Assembly (NCBI RefSeq): GCF_002930615.1
Contig: NZ_PSNX01000011.1
Coordinates: 110,436 to 174,435, forward strand
Length of the DNA: 64,000 nt
Direction: 5' to 3'
Source: Caldimonas caldifontis
Lineage (GTDB): Bacteria > Pseudomonadota > Gammaproteobacteria > Burkholderiales > Burkholderiaceae_C
In this document: piece after piece, positions 1 to 6,712 of the stretch
Position numbering within the stretch: position 1 is the first letter of the stretch
Layout: every line of letters starts with the position of its first letter
Made by a program: the position numbers and the translations under genes
Notes under the pieces: generated by a model
The model's database searches: none
What the model saw: only the letters and a program-made list of their open reading frames with translations
What the model was told of the DNA's origin: nothing

Positions 1-902
1 CCGATGCGGCCGGCGTGCGACGGGCGGTGGCCGAGCGCCTCGTGCTGGCGGGCTCGCTGCGCGGCCCGGTGACCGACGTGCAGTGGCTGCAGCGCCGGCT
101 GCGCGTGCTGGGCCTGCCGGTGCGCTTCAACGGCGCCACGGTGTTCGACGAGGTCCTGCGCGAACAGATCCGCGAGTCCGGCCAGTTGCGCGAGCAGGAG
201 GTGGAAATCTGGGGCTACGTGGACCGCTCCAGCGTCGTGCCGGAATTCGTCGCCACCTTCGTGGCCTCAGCCGACGGCGCCGCCTTCTACAAGGCGCGCG
301 GTTTCGTGCGGGGCGTCGAAGGCGACGTGGTGCAACTCGGCGACGAACTCTTCGATTTCAGCGCGGTGGCCGGGCGTCCGGCGGTCGGCGACTTCGTGCG
401 CCTGCGGGTGGCGACGGCCGAACCCGACCCCGCCTGGGAGGTGGTTGCCTGGGCACGCATCGAGCGCCAGGGCTTCGAGGAAGGGCGCGAGCTGGAGATC
501 GAGGGCCGGGTGACGGCCGTGGTCGACGCCAACCGCTTCAGCGTGGACGGCCTTCCCGTCGTGGCCGCCGCGACGGTACCCGGTCTGGTCGAGGGCAGCT
601 ATGTCGAAGTGGAAGGGCGTTGGCGCGACGGCGCCTTGCAGGCCAGCGAGGTGGAGCTCAAGAGCGACGACGAGCTGGAGGAGCGCCGCAGCGAGTGGGA
701 AGGCGCGGTGTCCGGCTTCGATGCGGGCTTGCGCCGCTTCACGCTCACCACCGATGCCGGCCAGCGTGTGGGCGTCGTCTACGACGACCAGACCGAGTTC
801 GATGGCGGGTCGGCCGGCGAGCTCGGCAATGGCCTGCGGCTGGAGGTCAAGGGAACGCTGCGCAACGGCGTCCTGCAGGCCGAGGAGATCGAGTTCGAAT
901 GA
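1..902 (+). CDS. DUF5666-type beta-barrel repeat protein, 5' partial
   Basis: The frame is open to the left edge of the window (no stop before position 3), so the true start lies upstream and this is the C-terminal part, about 300 residues. It contains repeated OB-like units of the kind 'V.G.V..V......F.V.G..V......V.GSYVEVEGRW.DG.L.A.EVE' (roughly positions 470-660 and 700-900), which resemble DUF5666 domains of exported proteins of unknown role. No signal peptide is visible because the N-terminus is missing. The family assignment is by pattern only; I cannot say what it binds. It converges on the tctC-like gene and shares a terminator hairpin with it. Confidence 0.7.
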   Translation, partial: DAAGVRRAVAERLVLAGSLRGPVTDVQWLQRRLRVLGLPVRFNGATVFDEVLREQIRESGQLREQEVEIWGYVDRSSVVPEFVATFVASADGAAFYKARGFVRGVEGDVVQLGDELFDFSAVAGRPAVGDFVRLRVATAEPDPAWEVVAWARIERQGFEEGRELEIEGRVTAVVDANRFSVDGLPVVAAATVPGLVEGSYVEVEGRWRDGALQASEVELKSDDELEERRSEWEGAVSGFDAGLRRFTLTTDAGQRVGVVYDDQTEFDGGSAGELGNGLRLEVKGTLRNGVLQAEEIEFE

Positions 903-930
903 AAAAGGGGCGCCGTGTCGGCGCCCCTTC
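903..930 (-). terminator. Rho-independent terminator, mainly for the minus-strand tctC-like gene
   Basis: A perfect 9-bp stem (907-915 with 919-927) and a 3-nt loop lie between two convergent genes. Read on the minus strand the stem is followed by a run of five T (complement of the A run ending at 906); on the plus strand the T run is only two, so termination should be stronger for the minus-strand gene. Confidence 0.75.
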
Positions 931-945
931 AAGAGCCGATCCGGC

Positions 946-1959
946 TCACTCGACGACGATGTTGCCGTCCTTGATCACCTTGGCCCACTTCGCGAACTCG
1001 GCCGAGACCGCCTTGGCGGCATCCGCAGGCGAGGTGTGGGTGGCGATGGCGCCCTGGGCCAGCAACTGATCCTTCACGTCCGCACGGGCCAGGATGTCCT
1101 TCAGCGCGGCGTTGAGCTTGTTGACGATGTCGGCCGGCGTGCCCGCGGGCGCGGCGATGCCGAACATCGAGCTCACGGTGAAGCCGGGCAGCCCGGCCGA
1201 GGCCGCCGTGGGCACGCCTGGCAGGGATGCCACGGCCTCAGTCGTGGTCGTGGCCAGCGCACGCAGCTTGCCGGCCTTCACATGCCCCTGGGCCGCCGGT
1301 GCGGTCTCGATCATCGCCTGCACCTGGCCCCCGATCAGGTCGGTCATGGCCGGGCCACTGCCCTTGTAGGGCACGTGCAGCACGTCCACGCCCGCCATGC
1401 GCTTGAACATCTCGGTGGACAGGTGCTGGGGCGAGCCATTGCCGGCCGAGGCGAACGCCAGCGAGCCGGGCTTGGCCTTGGCCAGGGCAATCAGTTCGCC
1501 CAGGGTGTTGGCCTTCACCTCGGGGTTCACGACAAAGACCAGCGGCACGGTGCCGACGATGGACACCATCGAGAAGCTCTTCTCGATGTCGAAGGGCACC
1601 GTGCGGGGCTGCAGGGCCGCATTGATGGAGTGGCTCGTGAAGGCCCCCATCAGCAGCGTGTAGCCGTCGGCCGGCGACTTGCCCACCTGCCCGGCACCGA
1701 GGCTGCCGCCGGCGCCAGCACGGTTGTCGACGATGAACTGCTGGCCGAGCTTCTCGCTGAGCTGCTGGGCGAGCACGCGGCCGATCACGTCGGTGGCACC
1801 TCCGGGCGGATAGGGCACGACCAGGCGCACCGGCTTGTCCGGGTAGCCCTGGGCCTGGGCCTGGGCCCAGGCCGCGGGCGCCAGCACAAGGGCGCCACAC
1901 AGGCCGAGGCTGGTCAACAAGGCGCGGCGCGCACGGGTGGGGGTACTTCCTTGGGTCAC
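946..1959 (-). CDS. Tripartite tricarboxylate transporter substrate-binding protein (Bug/TctC family)
   Basis: A 337-residue periplasmic solute receptor. Start chosen as GTG at 1959 because AGGAG sits 6 nt upstream; an ATG at 2016 is in frame but lies beyond the inverted repeat. The N-terminus has an Arg-rich n-region and a hydrophobic segment ending in AWA-Q, a Sec/Tat-type signal. The mature part begins with YPDKPVRLVVPYPPGG, the Bug hallmark, followed by the DNRAGAGG motif. Bug proteins bind carboxylates and deliver them to TctAB; no TctA or TctB is present here, as is usual for orphan Bug receptors in Burkholderiales. Divergence from the dehydratase-gntR operon suggests the ligand is the substrate of that pathway, which is inference. 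Confidence 0.9.
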   Translation of the reverse strand: MTQGSTPTRARRALLTSLGLCGALVLAPAAWAQAQAQGYPDKPVRLVVPYPPGGATDVIGRVLAQQLSEKLGQQFIVDNRAGAGGSLGAGQVGKSPADGYTLLMGAFTSHSINAALQPRTVPFDIEKSFSMVSIVGTVPLVFVVNPEVKANTLGELIALAKAKPGSLAFASAGNGSPQHLSTEMFKRMAGVDVLHVPYKGSGPAMTDLIGGQVQAMIETAPAAQGHVKAGKLRALATTTTEAVASLPGVPTAASAGLPGFTVSSMFGIAAPAGTPADIVNKLNAALKDILARADVKDQLLAQGAIATHTSPADAAKAVSAEFAKWAKVIKDGNIVVE

Positions 1960-1977
1960 AGATGTCTCCTGGGTTGG

Positions 1978-2002
1978 CAGTGGATCCGGGATGGATCCAC
2001 TG
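1978..2002. promoter_or_regulatory. 10-bp inverted repeat in the tctC/dehydratase divergent region
   Basis: Perfect arms CAGTGGATCC (1978-1987) and GGATCCACTG (1993-2002) are separated by 5 bp. The repeat lies 19 bp upstream of the tctC-like GTG start, in its predicted 5' leader or promoter. It could be a protein operator or an mRNA hairpin; there is no T run, so it is not a terminator. Confidence 0.5.
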
Positions 2003-2062
2003 TGTTTCGGGGCCATTCACGGGCCGGTTGAAGGGTCAGTCTAGGCAAGCGTCGGCATATCG

Positions 2063-2085
2063 TCAATAATATTATTGATAATCAA
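2063..2085. promoter_or_regulatory. AT-rich overlapping palindromes, probable GntR operator
   Basis: A 16-bp perfect palindrome, TCAATAATATTATTGA (2063-2078), overlaps an 11-bp odd-centred palindrome TTGATAATCAA (2075-2085). This is strikingly AT-rich in a GC-rich region and lies 11 bp before the dehydratase start. FCD-type GntR regulators bind such short AT-rich palindromes, and one is encoded as the second gene of this operon. Autoregulation is the likely role; binding is inferred. Confidence 0.6.
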
Positions 2086-2096
2086 ACGGAGTCCGC

Positions 2097-3854
2097 ATGT
2101 CCTCGCCATCCAAGCCGAAGCCCGAATCCGCCACACAATCTCCCCAGGGGCTGTCCAAGGGGCTGACCAATTACGGGGACCGGGGCTTTTCGCTCTTCCT
2201 GCGCAAGGCCTTCATCAAGGGCGCGGGCTACACCGACGCGACGCTGGCGCGCCCGGTGATCGGCATCGTGAACACCGGCAGCGCCTTCAACCCCTGCCAC
2301 GGCAACATGCCTCAGCTCATCGAGGCCGTGAAGCGCGGTGTGATGCTGGCCGGTGGGCTGCCCATGGACTTCCCGACCATCTCGCTGCACGAGAGCTTCT
2401 CGCAGCCCACCAGCATGTACCTGCGCAACCTGATGTCGATGGACACCGAGGAGATGATCCGTGCGCAGCCGATGGACGCGGTGGTGCTGATCGGCGGCTG
2501 CGACAAGACCGTGCCGGCACAACTGATGGGCGCGGCCTCGGTGAACCTGCCGGCCCTCCAGCTGGTGACCGGCTCGATGCTGACCGGCTCGCACCGCAGC
2601 GAACGTGTGGGCGCCTGCACCGACTGCCGCCGCTACTGGGGCAAGTTCCGCGCGCAGGAGATCGACGCCGACGAGGTGGCCGAGGTCAACGACCACCTGG
2701 TGCCCAGCGTGGGCACCTGCTCGGTGGCCGGCACGGCCAGCACCATGGCGTGCCTGACCGAAGCGCTGGGGATGTCCGTGCCGGGGGCCGCCTCGCCGCC
2801 GGCCGTCACCGCCGACCGCATCCGCGTGGCCGAGCACAGCGGCGTGGTGGCGGTCGAGATGGCGCGCGCTGGCCGGCGCATCGACCAGATCCTCACGCCC
2901 GAGGCCTTCGAGAACGCGATGCGCGTGCTGCTGGCCATGGGGGGCTCGACCAATGCCATCGTGCACCTCACGGCCATAGCCGGCCGCATGGGCTACGAGA
3001 TCGACCTGCAGGCCCTGGACCGCATGAGCCGCGAGACACCGGTGCTGCTCGACCTCAAGCCCTCGGGCGACCACTACATGGAAGACTTCCACCGCGCCGG
3101 CGGCATGGCCACGCTGCTGCGCGAGCTCAAGCCCCTGCTGCACCTGGGCGCGATGACCGTGACCGGCCGCACCCTGGGCGAAGAGATCGAGGCCGCCGGC
3201 CCGGGCTTTGCGCAGGACGTGGTGCGCCCGCTGAGCCAGCCCCTGTATCCGCAAGGCGGCATCGCCGTGCTGTGGGGCAACCTGGCGCCGGGCGGAGCCA
3301 TCATCAAGCAGTCGGCCGCCAACCCGCAACTGATGGAACATGAGGGCCGCGCCGTGGTGTTCGAGAACGCCGCCGACCTGGCCGCGCGCATCGACGACCC
3401 GGCGCTGGATGTGAACGCGAACGACATCCTGGTGCTCAAGCACATCGGCCCCAAGGGCGCGGCCATGCCCGAGGCGGGCTACCTGCCCATCCCCGCCAAG
3501 CTGGCGCGCGCGGGCGTGAAGGACATGGTGCGCATCTCCGACGGACGCATGAGCGGCACGGCCTTCGGTACCATCGTGCTCCATGTGACGCCGGAGGCCG
3601 CCGTCGGTGGGCCGCTGGCCTGGGTTCGCAGCGGCGACCGCATCCGCCTGTCGGTGGCCGAGCGCCGCATCGATTGGCAGGTGTCGGACGACGAGCTCGC
3701 ACGCCGCCGCACCGAGCAGCCGGTGGTGGAACCCCAGGCCGAGCGAGGCTACCGCCAGCTCTTCCTGCGCACGGTGACCCAGGCCGACCAGGGCGCCGAC
3801 TTCGATTTCCTGCGCGCCACCGAGACCCGGGGACGTGTGCCCCGACCCCGCTGA
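2097..3854 (+). CDS. IlvD/Edd-family dehydratase, sugar-acid type
   Basis: 585 residues, usual for the family. It should dehydrate a 2,3-dihydroxy acid or aldonate to a 2-keto-3-deoxy acid in the cytosol, using an Fe-S cluster and Mg2+. The three cluster cysteines are visible: Cys67 (NPCHGN), Cys135 (GGCDKT) and Cys208 (GTCSV). The stretch VGACTDCRRYWGKF (about 171-184) and the tail are more like pentonate/hexonate dehydratases ([2Fe-2S] type) than housekeeping IlvD, so I do not call it ilvD. It is followed after 9 bp by the GntR regulator and diverges from a TctC receptor. The AT-rich palindrome just upstream probably controls it. The exact substrate is unknown. Confidence 0.87.
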   Translation: MSSPSKPKPESATQSPQGLSKGLTNYGDRGFSLFLRKAFIKGAGYTDATLARPVIGIVNTGSAFNPCHGNMPQLIEAVKRGVMLAGGLPMDFPTISLHESFSQPTSMYLRNLMSMDTEEMIRAQPMDAVVLIGGCDKTVPAQLMGAASVNLPALQLVTGSMLTGSHRSERVGACTDCRRYWGKFRAQEIDADEVAEVNDHLVPSVGTCSVAGTASTMACLTEALGMSVPGAASPPAVTADRIRVAEHSGVVAVEMARAGRRIDQILTPEAFENAMRVLLAMGGSTNAIVHLTAIAGRMGYEIDLQALDRMSRETPVLLDLKPSGDHYMEDFHRAGGMATLLRELKPLLHLGAMTVTGRTLGEEIEAAGPGFAQDVVRPLSQPLYPQGGIAVLWGNLAPGGAIIKQSAANPQLMEHEGRAVVFENAADLAARIDDPALDVNANDILVLKHIGPKGAAMPEAGYLPIPAKLARAGVKDMVRISDGRMSGTAFGTIVLHVTPEAAVGGPLAWVRSGDRIRLSVAERRIDWQVSDDELARRRTEQPVVEPQAERGYRQLFLRTVTQADQGADFDFLRATETRGRVPRPR

Positions 3855-3863
3855 ACCACCGCC

Positions 3864-4556
3864 ATGTCCGTCCACATCGCAGTTCTGCCCCACGACGGCC
3901 TCGCCGCACGGCCGGAGCCCACGCTCGCGACCTTGGTTGCGGTGCTGGAGGAGGACATCGTGATGGCCCGCCTGCTGCCGCGCGAGCGCCTGGTGGAAGA
4001 CGACCTGATCGAGCGGTTCGGCGCCAAGCGCCATGTGGTGCGCGACGCGCTGGCCCGGCTGGAGCAGATGGGACTGGTGGAGCGGCGGCGCAACATCGGC
4101 GCCTTCGTGCGCGCCTTCAGCCGTCGCGGGGTGATCGAGCTGTACGAGATGCGAGAGCTCCTCGAGACCGAGGCCGCACGCCGCATCCCGCTGCCACTGG
4201 ACGCGCTGGCGCTGCAGCCCCTCATCGACATCCAGGAACGCCACGACGCCGCCGTGAGAGCGGGTGATCCGCGCGCCGTGTTCCGCGCCAACCTCGACTT
4301 CCACCAGCGGCTTTTCTCGCTGGCCGGCAACGAGGTGCTGACCCAGGCCATCGAAGAGTACGCGCGGCGCACGCACGCCATCCGCTTCAGCACCCTGGTC
4401 TCGCCCGATTACCGCGAACGCGCGCGGGGCGAGCACTGGCAGATGATCCACGCCCTGCGTGATGGCGACCGTGACACCCTCGTTAGCCTGTGCCGTCGCC
4501 ATCTCCTGCCTTCGCGCGACGCCTACCTGCAGGCCCATCCGGACACCCTGGGCTGA
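3864..4556 (+). CDS. GntR family transcriptional regulator (FadR/FCD subfamily)
   Basis: 230 residues. An N-terminal winged helix-turn-helix (about 20-90; ERLVEDDLIERFGAKRHVVRDAL, with LVERRRNIGAFV as the wing) is followed by an all-helical FCD effector domain (about 95-220). FCD metal/ligand-binding features are visible: a Asp-Phe-His in LDFHQRLF and a later GEHWQMIHAL histidine pair. These regulators usually release DNA on binding a carboxylate effector. It is the second gene of the dehydratase operon and converges, with a 9-bp gap, on the BKACE gene, so it is the natural candidate to regulate all three transcription units around it. Confidence 0.92.
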   Translation: MSVHIAVLPHDGLAARPEPTLATLVAVLEEDIVMARLLPRERLVEDDLIERFGAKRHVVRDALARLEQMGLVERRRNIGAFVRAFSRRGVIELYEMRELLETEAARRIPLPLDALALQPLIDIQERHDAAVRAGDPRAVFRANLDFHQRLFSLAGNEVLTQAIEEYARRTHAIRFSTLVSPDYRERARGEHWQMIHALRDGDRDTLVSLCRRHLLPSRDAYLQAHPDTLG

Positions 4557-4565
4557 ACCGGCCCG

Positions 4566-5399
4566 TCAGCCGCGCCCGAAGCGCGCGCGGACCTGATCGG
4601 CCGTGGCGAGCGGGCGACCCAGCACGTGGGCGCCCTGCGCCACCTGGGCGACGAGTGCCGCGTTGTCGGGTGCGACCCGGCCGTCGCGCAGCAGCAGGTT
4701 GTTCTCGAAGCCCACCCGCACATGCCCACCCAGCGCGGCAGCTGCCAGCGCGCAGGCGTGCTCCTGGGCGCCGAAGGCGCACATGGCCCAGGGGTGCACC
4801 CCGTCGTGGGCCTGCAGGAAAGGCAGGAGGTCGCTGGGCGAGGAGGTCTGGCCGGCGCTGTAGCGTCCCAGCACGAAGAGCAGGAACCACGGCCCCTCGG
4901 GGATGACGCCGCGTCGGCGCAGGTCCTGCCAGTCGCGCACATCGGCCTCGTCATAGAGGATCACCTGCGTCATCACGTGCTGTTCGACCAGCCACTGGAA
5001 GAAGCGGCCCAGCTCGACCTCGCTCACGCCCGGCACATGCAGTTCGCGCAGGCCCACCGACACGGCCTCGGGCACCACCTCCCGCACCACGGCCATCTGG
5101 GCAGCCGGCTCATAGATCTTGGCGGCCTCGGTGGTGATCTGCACCACCAGCTGCGAGCCCACCGCTTTGCGCACCGCCTCGGTGGCGTCCCGGTAGGCCT
5201 GGGCATCCAGGAGGTGACGCCCGTCCGGGCGGCGCACATGCATGTGCAGCATCGCGGCACCCGCCTGCAGGCAGGCCTTGGCCGTGTCGGCGAGGGACGC
5301 CGCGGTCAGTGGCACCGCGGGGTGCTGTTCGTGGGTCTTGTAGGCCCCATTCGGGGCCACGGTGACGATGAGGGGCTCGGTTGCGATCGAGGGGGTCAT
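4566..5399 (-). CDS. Beta-keto acid cleavage enzyme (BKACE, DUF849 family)
   Basis: 277 residues. BKACE enzymes are Zn-dependent TIM barrels that condense a beta-keto acid with acetyl-CoA to give acetoacetate and a new acyl-CoA. The zinc motif H-x-H-x-R is present as His52/His54/Arg56 (LHMHVR) and the C-terminal barrel-strand glutamate as Glu232 (VGFENNLLL). The start is supported by GAAGGA about 8 nt upstream, overlapping the stop of the upstream dehydrogenase gene (gap 11 bp), so the two are probably coupled. The pairing with a 3-hydroxyacyl-CoA-dehydrogenase-like enzyme is like carnitine catabolism, but the neighbours point to a hydroxy- or sugar-acid substrate instead. Confidence 0.85.
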   Translation of the reverse strand: MTPSIATEPLIVTVAPNGAYKTHEQHPAVPLTAASLADTAKACLQAGAAMLHMHVRRPDGRHLLDAQAYRDATEAVRKAVGSQLVVQITTEAAKIYEPAAQMAVVREVVPEAVSVGLRELHVPGVSEVELGRFFQWLVEQHVMTQVILYDEADVRDWQDLRRRGVIPEGPWFLLFVLGRYSAGQTSSPSDLLPFLQAHDGVHPWAMCAFGAQEHACALAAAALGGHVRVGFENNLLLRDGRVAPDNAALVAQVAQGAHVLGRPLATADQVRARFGRG

Positions 5400-5410
5400 G
5401 GCAAAGTCCT

Positions 5411-6391
5411 TCAGGAGGGTGGTGCACCGGCATCCAGGGGCGGCAGTTCGTCCGCCAGCAGCCGCAGGCCGGCCAGCAGCAGGCGGTCGTAGCGCTCGCG
5501 CTCGGCGGCGATGGCCTCGGGCGTCCAGGGGAAAAAGCCCTGGCCGGTCTTCATGCCCAGCTGACCGGCGGCCACGCGCTCGGACAGGGCGCGTGCCGGC
5601 TCGGTGTTCGCTGCCAGCGAGGGATACATCGTGGCCGCCGCGGCACAGTGCACGTCCAGGCCCGCGTGGTCGCGCTGCAGCACCGGGCCGGCCGCCAGGA
5701 AGCGGAAGCCGAAGCCGAAGCGCACAGCAGCATCCACGTCCTCGGGACTGGCGATGCCCGCGTCGATGAGCGCGAAGGCCTCGCGGGCCAGCGCATGCTG
5801 CAGCCGGTTGGCCAGGAAGCCTGGCAGGTCCTTGCGCACCAGCACCGGCACCATCGCGCAGGCACGCATGAAGGTCTGGAGGGCCTCGGCCTGGGCCAGG
5901 CCGCTGCGTTCGGCCATCACCACCTCGACCAGAGGCACCAGGTGCGCGGGCATGAAGAAGTGCAGGCCCAGCAGCCGCTCAGGGGTGGGCAGGCCCTCGC
6001 CGATGGCCGAGATCGGAAAGCTCGAACTGTTGCTCGTCAACAACGCGTCGGGGCGCGCACGCGCCACCAGGTCGGCAAAGAGCGCCTGTTTGGGCGCGAG
6101 CTCCTCGGGGATGCATTCGATGACGAGATCGACACCGGGCCAGTGAATGTCATCAAGAGAGGCCACCACGCGCAAGCGATCGATGTGGGCCTCACGGCCG
6201 AACTGGCGCAGCCCGGCGCCGACCAGCTCCGCCAGACGCTCGCGGCGTGCCGACGAAGGCTCCACGATCAGGGTCGCACACCCCCCTCGCAACAGGACGA
6301 CGGCCACGTCGGCACCCATGGTGCCCCCGCCCACCACCACGGCTTGCGAAGACGATGGGTGGGGAGGGCGATCTGTCTTGAAGAGCGTCAT
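5411..6391 (-). CDS. 3-hydroxyacyl-CoA dehydrogenase-like NAD-dependent oxidoreductase
   Basis: About 326 residues from the ATG at 6391; an in-frame ATG at 6409 has no ribosome-binding site, so the choice is tentative. The N-terminal Rossmann fold shows GGGTMG (about 21-26), the SNSS motif (120-123) and the catalytic His144/Glu156 pair (LHFFMPAHLVPLVEV). The C-terminal helical domain contains the GFLANRLQ and G.GFRFLAAGP motifs, and TGQGFFPW near the end. It is single-domain and short, like carnitine dehydrogenase or L-gulonate 3-dehydrogenase rather than the beta-oxidation enzyme. It probably oxidises a free 3-hydroxy acid to the 3-keto acid that the adjacent BKACE cleaves; the substrate is unknown. 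Confidence 0.85.
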   Translation of the reverse strand: MTLFKTDRPPHPSSSQAVVVGGGTMGADVAVVLLRGGCATLIVEPSSARRERLAELVGAGLRQFGREAHIDRLRVVASLDDIHWPGVDLVIECIPEELAPKQALFADLVARARPDALLTSNSSSFPISAIGEGLPTPERLLGLHFFMPAHLVPLVEVVMAERSGLAQAEALQTFMRACAMVPVLVRKDLPGFLANRLQHALAREAFALIDAGIASPEDVDAAVRFGFGFRFLAAGPVLQRDHAGLDVHCAAAATMYPSLAANTEPARALSERVAAGQLGMKTGQGFFPWTPEAIAAERERYDRLLLAGLRLLADELPPLDAGAPPS

Positions 6392-6409
6392 CTGAGGGAT
6401 TCCGTGCAT

Positions 6410-6712
6410 GCCAAGTGAAACGACCCACAGTCTGGGCTGGCCATCGCTATCTGTGAATCTGAAATTTTCGATTCACTATCCGATAGGATTGATAAATCGG
6501 CGCCCTTGCCCCGCCTGCCTCCGGGCTGCGGCAACGCGCATGTTTCGAGCCGGCACGTGCATTTGTTCACCATGAACCCGGGACGGCGAGCCTAGGTGCA
6601 CGGGCTTGCAAGGTTTACAGTGTGAATCGGATCAGCGATCATTCGCCGGCCTTGCGCAACGCCTCAAGCGCTGTGCAACCACTCACTTTCCCGAACGATC
6701 TGCCCCACTTGC
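6410..6712. other. Intergenic control region between the divergent dehydrogenase/BKACE and pil genes
   Basis: About 300 bases without a convincing gene. The part next to the dehydrogenase gene is AT-rich and carries the inverted repeats at 6453-6486. The remainder towards pilB is GC-rich with no hairpin-plus-T-run. Short frames here have no recognisable product. Confidence 0.5.
6453..6486. promoter_or_regulatory. Inverted repeats upstream of the dehydrogenase-BKACE operon
   Basis: Arms GTGAATC (6453-6459) and GATTCAC (6470-6476) are separated by an AT-rich 10-bp spacer, and run directly into the odd palindrome CTATCCGATAG (6476-6486). The site lies about 60-95 bp upstream of the dehydrogenase start. 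It could be the operator for the GntR regulator or an activator site; it is not the same sequence as the 2063-2085 palindrome. Confidence 0.45.

Noticed and set aside
2097..3854. Calling the dehydratase housekeeping ilvD
   Set aside because: The VGACTDCRRYWGKF region and the GntR/TctC/BKACE context fit sugar-acid dehydratases better than branched-chain amino acid biosynthesis.
2082..4538. A long minus-strand open frame opposite the dehydratase and gntR
   Set aside because: Composition (His/Arg/Gly-rich, no motifs) is that of an antisense shadow of the two well-supported plus-strand genes.
5411..6391. Naming the dehydrogenase-BKACE pair as carnitine degradation genes
   Set aside because: No betaine or carnitine transport or thioesterase genes adjoin, and the neighbourhood contains a sugar-acid-type dehydratase, so the specific substrate is left open.
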